This document shows, piece by piece, positions 1 through 8,381 of a stretch of 15,609 nt of DNA. The notes below the pieces were generated by a model, which did not search any database, was not told the origin of the DNA, and saw only the letters and a list, made by a program, of their open reading frames with translations. The number at the start of each line of letters is the position of its first letter. The first letter of the stretch is position 1. Position numbers and translations under genes: made by a program. Origin of the DNA: Chitinophagaceae bacterium UBA2793 (GTDB taxonomy: Bacteria; Bacteroidota; Bacteroidia; Chitinophagales; Chitinophagaceae); contig DEHT01000067.1 in assembly GCA_002352045.1 (NCBI GenBank), positions 54,843-70,451 on the forward strand, in the 5' to 3' direction.

Positions 1-599
1 TAATACAAAAAGAAATCTTCATCCAGCAATCCTGCTTTTTGGATGGCCTGTTTTTTTACCATTAAATAAGCACCATTTATCCAGTCAACTTTTTCTTCTT
101 TGCCGGCTTGTGGTAGGTTGGTTTTTTTGATACCGGCCAAAAGTGCCAGCCACTTTGCAATAGCACCTAAATAGGGTAGTGTTAGCAGCCTGTTGAGATT
201 GCCTTTTATAAAATAGTTGCCGGTAATTTGTGGCGTTTCGTCGGCATTGAGCAACTGGGTGGCGGCAGCAATATTGTTGCTATTTAATAAGCGTTGGTAA
301 CAATGATTAATACTATCGTCCTTAATAAGGGTATCGGGGTTTAACAACAAAACTATATTGCCCGAACTTTGCCTGATACCTTCATTATTCCCTCTTGCAA
401 ACCCTGCATTTGAACCCATGTCAATCCATTTTACGGATGGGAATAAATTTGTAATCTGCTGCCTGCTATGGTCGCCCGATGCATTGTCAACTACAATCCA
501 TTCAAAGTTTTTTGCAGAATCAAATTCAAATGCGCTTTTCAGACAATTGATAATATAGTTGGAGCTTCGATAATTAACAATGATGATGCTTAAGGACAT
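1..599 (-). CDS. GT2 glycosyltransferase, rhamnosyltransferase-like (3' end outside window)
   Basis: I translated this reverse frame by hand. It starts at ATG (597-599) and stays open to the left edge, giving 199 codons of the N-terminal part. It opens with SIIIVNYRSSNY, then WIVVDNASGD, NAGFARGNNEGI and LLLNPDTL (the DXD-like nucleotide-sugar/metal site), and later WINGAYLMVKK and LLDEDFFLY. This order of motifs is typical of GT2 enzymes annotated as rhamnosyltransferases (WbbL/RfbF-like), which add a sugar to a lipid-linked glycan at the inner face of the membrane. The start codon shares one base with the stop of the preceding gene (TAATG), so the two are probably translationally coupled. 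The donor and acceptor sugars cannot be read from sequence. The family call is firm; rhamnose specificity is only a common annotation. Confidence 0.88.
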   Translation of the reverse strand, partial: MSLSIIIVNYRSSNYIINCLKSAFEFDSAKNFEWIVVDNASGDHSRQQITNLFPSVKWIDMGSNAGFARGNNEGIRQSSGNIVLLLNPDTLIKDDSINHCYQRLLNSNNIAAATQLLNADETPQITGNYFIKGNLNRLLTLPYLGAIAKWLALLAGIKKTNLPQAGKEEKVDWINGAYLMVKKQAIQKAGLLDEDFFLY

Positions 600-1507
600 T
601 ATTCTTCTTTTGCAAAGGAATAAGTAATGTAACAAAATAACATAATTAATTTCGAAAATAAGCCTTTACGAAGCATGGCCGGAGAAAATAGTTTTTGAGT
701 AGCTACCATTTTTTTTAACGCATTGGGTATTTTATTTCCACCTGCATATTCTCTTAATTGTTCTAAGCTTCGGATATCGGCGTTTCTTACAAGGCGCCAA
801 TATTCATCGAATACTTTAATGTTTTTAATTGACCGGGAACCCAATTGCAACCTATGTAATTTAAGCGGCAACAAACATTCCCTAAGAAATACCACATCGT
901 GTGCAGCGCTTACACCGCCTTCTTCAAAATGAGCAATTAATATGGATGCATATTTGCTGTTGGATTCAAATTGTAAAAAATAACGGATATTAAATTCCCA
1001 ATCGGCATGAAGCCTGTAATGAATACTATAGTTGCCAAGTTTTTCAAAAACAACCTTATTGTAAAAAATTGCCTGGTGCGAAATGTTTTTTTGAAGCAAT
1101 TTTTCCAGGTTAAATTCACCGTCGTATTTTTTGCCTTTTAATAATACATCTCCATAAAAAAAATGTCCATTGTAGTTTTGAATGTTTTCTGCAACCTGTT
1201 TTAAAACATTATTGTTGGCTAAATAGTCGTTGCTTCCCAAAAAATATAACCATTCCCCGCCGGCATTATGAATGCCCTTATTCATTGCATCATAAATTCC
1301 ATTATCTTTTTCCGAGCTGAATTTTATCCTGTTGTCTTTGGACGCATTGGTTTGTATTATGGCAATTGTATTATCCTTAGATATGCCATCTACAATTACA
1401 ATTTCAAAGTTGGAATACAATTGCTCAAGAATACTGTTTAATGTTCTTTGCAAGGTAGCTTCCGAATTATAAGTGGGGATTATTATGCTAAAAAATGGGC
1501 TATTCAT
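599..1507 (-). CDS. GT2 family glycosyltransferase
   Basis: A 302-residue protein with a complete GT-A fold N-terminal half. SIIIPTYNSEATL (about 8-19) is the nucleotide-binding start. VIVDGISKDNT (about 37-47) is the usual second motif. EKDNGIYDAMNKGI (66-79) follows, and FLGSNDYL (89-96) sits where the DXD motif lies, in the variant SND form. The later ISHQAIFY and ADWEFNIRYF stretches recur in WcaA-like GT2 enzymes of exopolysaccharide and O-antigen clusters. The last third contains a hydrophobic stretch near the C terminus (LIMLFCYITYSFA) that may tether it to the membrane. It lies 141 bases downstream of the uncharacterised glycosyltransferase and overlaps the next GT2 gene by one base. 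Its role in building a cell-surface glycan is inferred from the cluster; the sugar is unknown. Confidence 0.9.
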   Translation of the reverse strand: MNSPFFSIIIPTYNSEATLQRTLNSILEQLYSNFEIVIVDGISKDNTIAIIQTNASKDNRIKFSSEKDNGIYDAMNKGIHNAGGEWLYFLGSNDYLANNNVLKQVAENIQNYNGHFFYGDVLLKGKKYDGEFNLEKLLQKNISHQAIFYNKVVFEKLGNYSIHYRLHADWEFNIRYFLQFESNSKYASILIAHFEEGGVSAAHDVVFLRECLLPLKLHRLQLGSRSIKNIKVFDEYWRLVRNADIRSLEQLREYAGGNKIPNALKKMVATQKLFSPAMLRKGLFSKLIMLFCYITYSFAKEE

Positions 1508-1648
1508 AATTTCTGTGGCTATTTTAACCCGGCTGAAAAAATTTTAGTAAATATAGAGTAAGTTGTTGCAATGCCTGTAATTGTTTCGGCAGATAAAATA
1601 AACTAACCTTTTTATGTTGAAGAAATTAATTGATTATATACTTTCCAT

Positions 1649-2551
1649 TTATAACCATTCAATACGCAACCGGCGCATTACTTGTTGTTGTAATTTTTTT
1701 AGCTTGCCTATTATCCGCATTAAGCCTACTTCCTTTATACTATTATTATTTTCCCCGGTTTTTGTACGATGATGATTTAATAATTGGCCATAAGAAGAAT
1801 TGCTATAGGGTTTTTCTGCATAATAATTAACCTGCTTTTGAAAATATTGGTTTACACAATTAAACTCGTTTGCTACCCTAAAAGGGATTGTTTTATAATG
1901 GTTGCCAAATTGAGAGGGCATCCGATGCAGTGGAACCTGCAATTTTTTTGCCAGCAAAGATAGTACAGACTGATCCCTCCTATGCTCTACAAAACTTAAA
2001 AGGTTTTTTTTGCAGGTATTGGGTAAGTCGGTAATTATTCTTTCATCTGCGCCATACCTTAGCCATTCCGTAAGAAAAAAAATGCTTTGATCACATTTTC
2101 TAAATAAAGAAAATGCAGCATCGCAATGGGTGGCATTCCAATATTCCTTGCTGTCGCAATCCATCAATACAAAACAATCTCTTTTTGTCCATTGCTTGTT
2201 TTTAAAATTACCGTTGGCAAACAATACTATGGGTTGTTCTTTTGTACAAATATTTATTAGAGGGTCAATTTTGTTAATAAACTCAATGCCACAGTCGCTA
2301 TAAACTACAATATCACCTTCCGATAAAGTATTAAGCGTTTCTAAAATTATATAGGGTTTCCAGAGCCAATAACCAATACCTTTTGGTTGCTGTAAAATAT
2401 TTATGTGCTGTTGGTAAAAAGGCTTTTGTTTTAAGTCGTCAAAATCGTAGGAATTAATATGTTCAATTCCATACATTTTGGCGGAATGGTTTAAACGATT
2501 GCGGCTATCGTTGAATAATTTATTAGATAAGTTTGTAAGAACTACTTTCAT
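1649..2551 (-). CDS. Uncharacterised putative GT-A-type glycosyltransferase
   Basis: A 300-residue protein that I cannot place in a named family with certainty. Visible landmarks are KGIGYWLWKPYII (57-69), GDIVVYSDCG (79-88), in which the acidic YSD could act as a DXD-type metal/nucleotide-sugar site, and EHRRDQSVLSLLAKK (189-203). No signal peptide or transmembrane helix is visible, so it should be cytosolic. The C terminus is basic (KKLQQQVMRRLRIEW), possibly for membrane-surface binding. It sits 3 bases after the methyltransferase gene upstream and before two GT2 genes, so a glycan-assembly role fits. The glycosyltransferase call rests on the acidic motif and this context; it could be another nucleotide-sugar or glycan-modifying enzyme. 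Confidence 0.6.
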   Translation of the reverse strand: MKVVLTNLSNKLFNDSRNRLNHSAKMYGIEHINSYDFDDLKQKPFYQQHINILQQPKGIGYWLWKPYIILETLNTLSEGDIVVYSDCGIEFINKIDPLINICTKEQPIVLFANGNFKNKQWTKRDCFVLMDCDSKEYWNATHCDAAFSLFRKCDQSIFFLTEWLRYGADERIITDLPNTCKKNLLSFVEHRRDQSVLSLLAKKLQVPLHRMPSQFGNHYKTIPFRVANEFNCVNQYFQKQVNYYAEKPYSNSSYGQLLNHHRTKTGENNNSIKEVGLMRIIGKLKKLQQQVMRRLRIEWL

Positions 2552-2554
2552 TCA

Positions 2555-3376
2555 CTATAACTTAAAGTTGGAAATAATTCCTACTGTATGTGGAGCTTCA
2601 TTTTGCCCTACCCACCCGTTTATATTCATGAGGTAAATATCTTTTATGTTGTATTGCTTGTCGTACTTACGGATGATTTTGTAAAACGAATTTTGCATTT
2701 TACCAACAAGGTCATCCCATACTATTACAAACTTATCGTTCAATAAATTGTATTTCACCAACATTTCAAATTCAAAAAGGATGGCCTTGGGTGTGTGCAA
2801 TGCATCGGAAAATACCATGTTGAATTTTTGGCCTTGTAGTTTTGCCCAGCTTTGTTCATCCCATACATCGGCACATAAATATTTTACAACTGAATTTTTA
2901 AACTTGTAGGTTTTTAAAGAGGATGGGCTTTTTTTAATGGACTTTGATTTGGTTGCCCATTCTTCACTTTCAACAAAATTGAATTTTTTTTCCATTACCG
3001 GGTTAATTTCTTCAATGTCGAAGCCTACAAATTGGCCATTGTTATGGAAGTTAACCACCTGCAAAAAATTTTTACCAACCGATACGCCTATTTCAAAATA
3101 ATTAATTTTTTCAAAATGTTTTTGGCTAATAAACTGAATTAAATCTGTATAAGTAAGTCCATTTCCTATTGGCTTGTTTATTTCTGTTTTAATAAAATCG
3201 GGCACCCCATAATTAAAACAAGATTGCTTGAAAGCATCTTCATCTATCCAATTTTCAACCATTTGCAGCGTATGACGGTTTATTTTCTTTATCTCCTCCA
3301 TTGCTGCTTCCGGAAAATCAAATGTTGGTTTAGCCGTTATTGGTTGAACAAATATATTTTTTAAAAAGTCTATCAT
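2555..3376 (-). CDS. Class I SAM-dependent methyltransferase-like protein
   Basis: A 273-residue protein. YFEIGVSVGKNF (about 93-104) matches motif I of the Rossmann-fold methyltransferases, which binds S-adenosylmethionine. FVGFDIEEINP (about 116-126) fits motif II, with the acidic residue that contacts the ribose. LCADVWDEQSW and FNMVFSDALHTP resemble the later motifs, and FVIVWDDLVG resembles the IDD metal/catalytic segment of the Methyltransf_24 and TylF-type O-methyltransferases. The first 85 residues are an extra helical region. It lies 6 bases after the TylF-type gene and 3 bases before the putative glycosyltransferase, so these genes are almost certainly one transcript. A sugar O-methyltransferase acting on the surface glycan is the likeliest role; the substrate is unknown. 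Confidence 0.75.
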   Translation of the reverse strand: MIDFLKNIFVQPITAKPTFDFPEAAMEEIKKINRHTLQMVENWIDEDAFKQSCFNYGVPDFIKTEINKPIGNGLTYTDLIQFISQKHFEKINYFEIGVSVGKNFLQVVNFHNNGQFVGFDIEEINPVMEKKFNFVESEEWATKSKSIKKSPSSLKTYKFKNSVVKYLCADVWDEQSWAKLQGQKFNMVFSDALHTPKAILFEFEMLVKYNLLNDKFVIVWDDLVGKMQNSFYKIIRKYDKQYNIKDIYLMNINGWVGQNEAPHTVGIISNFKL

Positions 3377-3382
3377 AAAAGT

Positions 3383-4159
3383 TTACATTTTAATGGCTAA
3401 ACGGCCTGTGTAGTCAATCCTATTGAGGAAAATGTTCAATTTTCTTTTTTCTATAAATTCATCCACTGCTTTTTTTGACCCGCTCCAATGCCCATAATCA
3501 TCAATTATAAGTACGCCGCCGGGCACCAGGCTGTCGTAAAGGGTTTCTAATTCAATCTTGGTTGATTCGTACCAATCGGTGTCTAATCTTAATACAGCTA
3601 TTTTTCCAACACTTGCATTGGGTAATGTATCTTCTACCTTTCCTTTAATAAAAAAAAGTTTTTCTGCCGGGTAGTTTGTTTTAATCAAATTGGATTTTAC
3701 TTCATCAATTGTAGAGTAGCACCAAATATTATCACCATTATTTTTGTCGGCTTTTTCCAATAACTCCTGTGCATTTTTATTGTCAATGGCGCTTACATCT
3801 TCATTGCCAGGCTCCGACATTCCTTCAAAGGTATCGAATAAATAAAGCTCCCTGCCGGTATCGTGTAACTGTAAAAGTTTTTTGGCAACCAACATCATAC
3901 TTCCACCTTTCCATACACCACATTCAACAATGTTTCCGGAAATATTATTTTTTACAATATAGTCAATAGCTCTTGATAAGCTTACCAGTCTTTCTTTGCT
4001 CGTCATGGTCATTTTTTCTACAAACTGAATATTGGCTTGCTCTTCTTCGGAAAAATCCGATGGAAAATCGTTGGCCAAATTTCCCCTGCCGGCAAGTATA
4101 GACTGTTCTATATTTTTGGTAAGAATGGTTCTTTTGAGAATAGATGAAAGAATATTCAT
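3383..4159 (-). CDS. TylF/MycF family O-methyltransferase
   Basis: A 258-residue protein of the macrocin O-methyltransferase (TylF) type. IVECGVWKGGSMML (77-90) is the SAM-binding motif I. YLFDTFEGMSEPG (106-118) is a hallmark of the family. VLRLDTDWYEST (189-200) and VLIIDDYGHWSG (216-227) contain the aspartates that in MycF-type enzymes hold the catalytic magnesium ion. Characterised relatives methylate sugar hydroxyls, either on macrolide sugars or, by frequent gene context, on surface polysaccharides. Here it is the first gene of the glycan cluster, with a 167-base gap upstream and only 6 bases to the next gene, so it probably carries the cluster promoter; I found no exact TAnnTTTG box there. 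The family call is strong; the sugar it methylates is unknown. Confidence 0.92.
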   Translation of the reverse strand: MNILSSILKRTILTKNIEQSILAGRGNLANDFPSDFSEEEQANIQFVEKMTMTSKERLVSLSRAIDYIVKNNISGNIVECGVWKGGSMMLVAKKLLQLHDTGRELYLFDTFEGMSEPGNEDVSAIDNKNAQELLEKADKNNGDNIWCYSTIDEVKSNLIKTNYPAEKLFFIKGKVEDTLPNASVGKIAVLRLDTDWYESTKIELETLYDSLVPGGVLIIDDYGHWSGSKKAVDEFIEKRKLNIFLNRIDYTGRLAIKM

Positions 4160-4220
4160 TTTTTTATTTTTTAAAATCCATTTTAAGTTGAAGCGAATGC
4201 CTACATATTTTGGGCATTTA

Positions 4221-4266
4221 AAAAACTATTTCTACTATCTGCAAACTTTTATAGAAAGTAGTTTTT
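4221..4266 (-). terminator. Candidate terminator after mlaF
   Basis: Arms at 4221-4234 (AAAAACTATTTCTA) and 4252-4266 pair almost completely, with one bulged base and a 17-base loop. In the minus direction the hairpin lies about 60 bases after the mlaF stop and its 3' arm ends in a run of T. The stem is AT-rich and therefore weak. It sits in the gap before the glycan cluster, where a transcript end is expected. Confidence 0.45.
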
Positions 4267-4326
4267 GTCAATTTCGCAAAAGGTTTAAATAATTGTTTCA
4301 GGAATTGATTCGTTAAGCTTGTTATT

Positions 4327-5112
4327 TCAATTTTCTTTCAAATTGCCTTTTGCTTCCATCATCCGCATTTGTTTGGCATCCTGCAAAAATTCGGAGGCAA
4401 ATATAAATTCGTTGAGCAGTTTGTTGTCCGAAAAAATAATGTCTTTGCTATTGCCGCTCCATTCTTTTTTGCCCTGTACCATATACAAAATGTTATCGCC
4501 AATTTCCATTACACTGTTCATGTCGTGGGTATTAATAATGGTGGTCATGTTGTATTCAATAGTAAGTTCTTTAATGAGTTTATCTATTACCATGGAGGTT
4601 TGAGGATCGAGGCCGGAGTTGGGTTCGTCGCAAAAAAGATATTTTGGATTTAGAACAATTGCCCGGGCAATGCCCACTCGCTTTTTCATACCACCACTAA
4701 TTTCCGATGGAAATTTATTATTGTTGCCGGTAAGGTTTACTCTTTCCAATACTTCGTTTACCCGATTTAGTTTGTGTGCATGATTGTGGTGCGTAAACAT
4801 GCTGAGCGGAAACATAATGTTTTCTTCTACCGTCATACTATCAAATAGTGCCGAGCCCTGGAACAACATTCCTACCTGCTGGCGGAGCATTTTTCTTTCT
4901 TCGGCATTCATGTCGGTAAAGCTTTTGCCGTCGTAAATAATTTCGCCTTCATTGGGTTCAAAGAGGCCAACCAGGCATTTTTGCAGCACCGTTTTGCCAC
5001 TACCGCTTTGGCCAATAATTAAATTGGTTTTGCCTGTTTCCATTACATGGCTTACACCATCGAGTACCACTTTATCGCCGAAAGATTTTTTTATGTTTTT
5101 GAATTCAATCAT
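4327..5112 (-). CDS. mlaF: MlaF-type ABC transporter ATP-binding protein
   Basis: A 261-residue ABC ATPase, close to the usual MlaF length. Walker A is GQSGSGKT (34-41), the Q-loop is in GMLFQGSALFDSMTV (81-95), and the signature is SGGMKKR (139-145). Walker B is YLFCDEP with catalytic E163, and the switch histidine is H196 in NTHDM. The LFQGSALFDSMTV segment and the methionine in the signature are typical of the MlaF/Ttg2A group rather than import ATPases. With MlaE it forms the inner-membrane engine that moves phospholipids between inner and outer membranes to keep outer-membrane asymmetry. It follows mlaE by 17 bases. No mlaD (MCE protein) gene follows; the next gene downstream belongs to the glycan cluster. 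Transport direction cannot be told from sequence. Confidence 0.93.
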   Translation of the reverse strand: MIEFKNIKKSFGDKVVLDGVSHVMETGKTNLIIGQSGSGKTVLQKCLVGLFEPNEGEIIYDGKSFTDMNAEERKMLRQQVGMLFQGSALFDSMTVEENIMFPLSMFTHHNHAHKLNRVNEVLERVNLTGNNNKFPSEISGGMKKRVGIARAIVLNPKYLFCDEPNSGLDPQTSMVIDKLIKELTIEYNMTTIINTHDMNSVMEIGDNILYMVQGKKEWSGNSKDIIFSDNKLLNEFIFASEFLQDAKQMRMMEAKGNLKEN

Positions 5113-5129
5113 TTATTTTCTTATAAAAA

Positions 5130-5870
5130 TTATTGAAGTAAAAGTGCTGAAAGTACAAAGTCGGCTAATAGTATCATTATACAACTCACCACTACTGCCT
5201 TTGTACTTGCTCTTCCAATTTCTAAGGAGCCACCTTTTACATGGTAGCCAAAGTAAGCTGAAATAGAACTTATTAAAAATGCAAAATTGAAGGCTTTTGC
5301 CAGCGCAAAAAATACATTGTATCCCAGGAAACCCTCGGCCAGCCCACGGTCAAAGGTATCGTTTGATAAAATATTGGTAGCAGCGCCGGCCAATCGGCCA
5401 CCCCAAATACCCAGTACCATTGATAAAATTACCAGCATGGGAATGGTAAAAATAGCTGCAGCAATTTTGGGCATTACCAAATATGTTTTGGTATTAATAC
5501 CCATAATTTCCAGGGCATCTATTTGTTCACTCACCCGCATATTGCCCAGCTCGCTGGCAATTTTACTGCCTACCACACCTGCTAACACTATGCATACAAG
5601 GGTAGGAGCAAACTCCAGGATTACCGTATCTCTTACAATTTGTGCAATCACCGTTTTTGCAATTAAAGGCGACACTAATTGATAAGCCGTTTGAATGGCG
5701 CTTACCGCACCAATAAAAACCGAAATGATACATACAATACCCAAAGAGCCAATGCCAATATCGGAGCATTGATGCATAAATTCTTTCCAATACATTTTTG
5801 CATTTTCGGGTTTGCTGAACATGCGTTTCAGCATTAATATATATGCACCAATATGATTAAATAATTTCAT
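5130..5870 (-). CDS. mlaE: MlaE/YrbE family ABC permease
   Basis: A 246-residue integral membrane protein with about five hydrophobic segments. The diagnostic stretch ELGNMRVSEQIDALEIMG is present, followed by the family's YLVMPKIAA segment. The cytosolic loop carrying EQIDAL couples the permease to the ATPase. Its length matches the family (about 250-260 residues). The gene lies 29 bases after maeB and 17 bases before mlaF, so it is probably in the same transcript. It should be the permease of an inner-membrane lipid transporter working with an MCE-domain partner encoded elsewhere. The first helical segment (about 1-35) is the usual N-terminal elbow of the family. Confidence 0.93.
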   Translation of the reverse strand: MKLFNHIGAYILMLKRMFSKPENAKMYWKEFMHQCSDIGIGSLGIVCIISVFIGAVSAIQTAYQLVSPLIAKTVIAQIVRDTVILEFAPTLVCIVLAGVVGSKIASELGNMRVSEQIDALEIMGINTKTYLVMPKIAAAIFTIPMLVILSMVLGIWGGRLAGAATNILSNDTFDRGLAEGFLGYNVFFALAKAFNFAFLISSISAYFGYHVKGGSLEIGRASTKAVVVSCIMILLADFVLSALLLQ

Positions 5871-5899
5871 GTGGCAATGATTGGTTTGTTTTTAATGGG

Positions 5900-8245
5900 T
5901 TAGTTAGTGGATGTTTTTTTAGAACGCTGCCACCATTTACTTTTTTTAATTTCTTCCTGTGCATTTACAGCAGATTTTAATTGTGCATCTATTACTGCAA
6001 TTAAAGTCATATTAAAAATACTACGGGTTGAACTACCCAGTTGCAATATATGCACCGGTTTATTTAAACCTAATAATATGGGGCCTATGCTATCAGTTCC
6101 GGCTACTTCCTGCAATAGGTTATAAGCAATGTTGCCGGCAGAAAGATTAGGGAAAATGAGTATGTTAACATCACCACCTAGTAATTCTGTAAAAGGATAA
6201 TTGTCTTTCAATATTTCTTTATTGAATGCAAGTATGCCTTGTATTTCGCCATCGCAAATAAGAGCAGGGTCTTTTTGTTTTACAATTTCTCTTGCCTGCC
6301 TTACCAAATTGGCTTCGGGAGAATTGCTGCTTCCAAAATTGGAGTAGGAGAGCATGGCTACTCTTGGTGTAATGTTTAAATGCCTTACTTCTTTAGCAAC
6401 CATTAAAGTAATATCGGCCAGTTCTTCGGCTGTGGGGTTAAAGTTTACAGTAGTGTCTGCCAAAAAGAGCGGGCCCTTTTTTGTAAAAATCAAATACATG
6501 CCGGCAATTTTTTTCACTCCCGGCTCGGTGCCAATTACCTGCAAGGCTGGTTTTATGGTATCGGGATAATTGCGGCTAAGGCCACTAATCATACAATCGG
6601 CCATACCGGTTTCCACCATCATACATCCAAAATAGTTTCGGTCTTTCATTATTTTGGGAGCTTCATATTGGTTTATTCCTTTGCGTTGCCGTTTCTTAAA
6701 ATATAGTTCGCCAAATTGTTTTCTCAAATCATCACATTCTTCTGCCTTGGGATTCATTATAAGCATACCATCCAAATCAATAGATTGAGCATCGGCAATG
6801 CTTTTAATTTTTTTCTCGTCGCCTAATAAAATAGGGAAGCCTACTTTTTCATCATACACCAATTGAGCGGCTTTTAAAATTTTTGCATTTTCGGCATCGG
6901 CAAATAAAACTCTTTTGGGAGCTTGCCTGGCTTTGTTGCTAATGGCCCGGCTTAGTTGATTATCTAAACCTAAGCGCCTGTTTAAATTATTTTTATACTC
7001 ATCCCAATCTGTAATTTGTGTGCGGGCAACACCGCTTTCTATTGCGGCCTTTGCTACAGCCGGAGCCACTGTTGCCAACAACCTTGGGTCAACCGGTTTG
7101 GGAATAATGTAAGTAGAACCAAATACAATATTTTTATCGTTGTAAGCAAGGTTCACAATGTCTGATACGGGTTCTTTTGTAAGTTCTGCCAAAGCTCGTA
7201 CAGCAGCCATCTTCATGGCTTCGTTTATTTGAGTGGCTCTTACGTCTAAGGCTCCACGAAAAATATATGGGAAGCCCAACACATTATTTACCTGGTTGGG
7301 ATAGTCGCTGCGACCGGTGGCCATAATAATATCTTTTCTTGCTGCAATAGCTATTTCGTAACTAATCTCGGGGTCGGGGTTGGCAAGGGCAAATACCACC
7401 GGGTTTTTTGCCATTGATTTAATCATATCTGCACTTAATACATTGCCTACACTTAAACCAATAAATACATCGGCATCTTTCATTGCCTTCTCCAAATTGA
7501 GCCCTTTGTTTTTTTCGTCGGTGGCAAAGGGTAGTTTAATTGCTTCTAAATCTTTTCGGCCTTTATGCAATACTCCATCTTTATCAAAAACTATAAAGTT
7601 TGAAGGCTTTGCACCTAAAGATTCATACAGCCTAATGCAGGCCATGGCTGCGGCACCTGCACCATTCACCACAAACTTTACTTTGTCGATTTTCTTTTTT
7701 TGAATTTCCAATGCATTCAACAGAGCGGCTGCCGAAATGATAGCGGTACCATGCTGATCGTCGTGCATCACCGGAATATTGCATTGCTTTTTTAGTTCCT
7801 GCTCAATATAAAAACATTCAGGTGCTTTAATATCTTCCAGGTTTATACCTCCAAAAGTGGGCTCCAATGCTTTTACAATGGATACAAATTTTTGGGGATC
7901 GGTTTCATCAATTTCAATATCGAAAACATCTATATCTGCAAAAATTTTAAATAAAACTGCTTTGCCTTCCATTACCGGTTTTCCGGCAGCAGGGCCAATA
8001 TTGCCTAACCCTAAAACCGCAGTACCATTGCTGATAACTGCTACCAGGTTGCCTTTGGCAGTGTATTTATAAACATCATCGGGGTTGTCGGCTATTTCGA
8101 GGCAGGGGGCTGCTACACCGGGAGAGTATGCTAAGGAGAGGTCTCTTTGTGTTTTTGCTTCTTTGGTGGGCACCACTTCTATTTTGCCCGGCCTTCCTTT
8201 TGCATGATATTCTAAAGCCTGTTGCTTTCGTAATTCTTTAGCCAT
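5900..8245 (-). CDS. maeB: NADP-dependent malic enzyme with phosphotransacetylase-like domain
   Basis: A 781-residue two-domain protein, close to E. coli MaeB (759). The malic enzyme half spans about residues 1-430. It has LAYSPGVAAPC (38-48, with the catalytic tyrosine at 40), GLGNIGP (79-85), GKAVLFK with the likely catalytic lysine K95, NLEDIKAPECF (metal-binding acids), HDDQHGT (161-167) and NGAGAAA (194-200) for nucleotide binding. ALANPDPEISYE and GRSDYPNQVNN complete the active site. The C-terminal part, from about 440, is a phosphate acetyltransferase-like domain, known in MaeB to be regulatory, sensing acetyl-CoA, rather than catalytic. The enzyme decarboxylates malate to pyruvate and makes NADPH in the cytosol. 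Cofactor preference is assigned from family, not residues. It is probably the first gene of a unit with mlaE and mlaF; a functional link to lipid transport is not obvious. Confidence 0.95.
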   Translation of the reverse strand: MAKELRKQQALEYHAKGRPGKIEVVPTKEAKTQRDLSLAYSPGVAAPCLEIADNPDDVYKYTAKGNLVAVISNGTAVLGLGNIGPAAGKPVMEGKAVLFKIFADIDVFDIEIDETDPQKFVSIVKALEPTFGGINLEDIKAPECFYIEQELKKQCNIPVMHDDQHGTAIISAAALLNALEIQKKKIDKVKFVVNGAGAAAMACIRLYESLGAKPSNFIVFDKDGVLHKGRKDLEAIKLPFATDEKNKGLNLEKAMKDADVFIGLSVGNVLSADMIKSMAKNPVVFALANPDPEISYEIAIAARKDIIMATGRSDYPNQVNNVLGFPYIFRGALDVRATQINEAMKMAAVRALAELTKEPVSDIVNLAYNDKNIVFGSTYIIPKPVDPRLLATVAPAVAKAAIESGVARTQITDWDEYKNNLNRRLGLDNQLSRAISNKARQAPKRVLFADAENAKILKAAQLVYDEKVGFPILLGDEKKIKSIADAQSIDLDGMLIMNPKAEECDDLRKQFGELYFKKRQRKGINQYEAPKIMKDRNYFGCMMVETGMADCMISGLSRNYPDTIKPALQVIGTEPGVKKIAGMYLIFTKKGPLFLADTTVNFNPTAEELADITLMVAKEVRHLNITPRVAMLSYSNFGSSNSPEANLVRQAREIVKQKDPALICDGEIQGILAFNKEILKDNYPFTELLGGDVNILIFPNLSAGNIAYNLLQEVAGTDSIGPILLGLNKPVHILQLGSSTRSIFNMTLIAVIDAQLKSAVNAQEEIKKSKWWQRSKKTSTN

Positions 8246-8311
8246 AAATTTTTTTTGTTATAATACCGGCTTGCCGACTGTGTTGCCATTGATTTCTTAA
8301 ATAGCAACAAA

Positions 8312-8319
8312 CAAAAATA
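8312..8319 (-). promoter_or_regulatory. Candidate -7 box upstream of maeB
   Basis: Read on the minus strand, this is TATTTTTG, an exact fit to the Bacteroidota -7 consensus TAnnTTTG. It lies 66 bases upstream of the maeB start, in the 136-base gap before the DUF4442 gene's neighbour. No TTG stands at the expected distance of about 19 bases upstream, so only half of the promoter is supported. A short inverted repeat (TGTTGC 8281-8286, GCAACA 8304-8309) lies in the predicted leader. Confidence 0.35.
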
Positions 8320-8381
8320 TAAGCCTGCAATTTACAACTTTTGAAGCGCTGCTCATTCAATCAACCGAAAAGTGCAGGGGA

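Noticed and set aside
1508..1648. The 141-base gap between the two glycosyltransferase genes as a promoter or RNA site
   Set aside because: The best -7-like match (TATATTTA, minus strand) is imperfect and has no TTG at the right distance, and I found no convincing hairpin.
5287..5682. A long plus-strand open frame opposite mlaE
   Set aside because: It lies wholly inside a gene with strong family motifs on the other strand, and its residues show no recognisable domain.
7380..7703. A plus-strand open frame of 107 codons opposite maeB
   Set aside because: It is antisense to conserved malic enzyme motifs and low in complexity, as expected for the mirror of a coding region.
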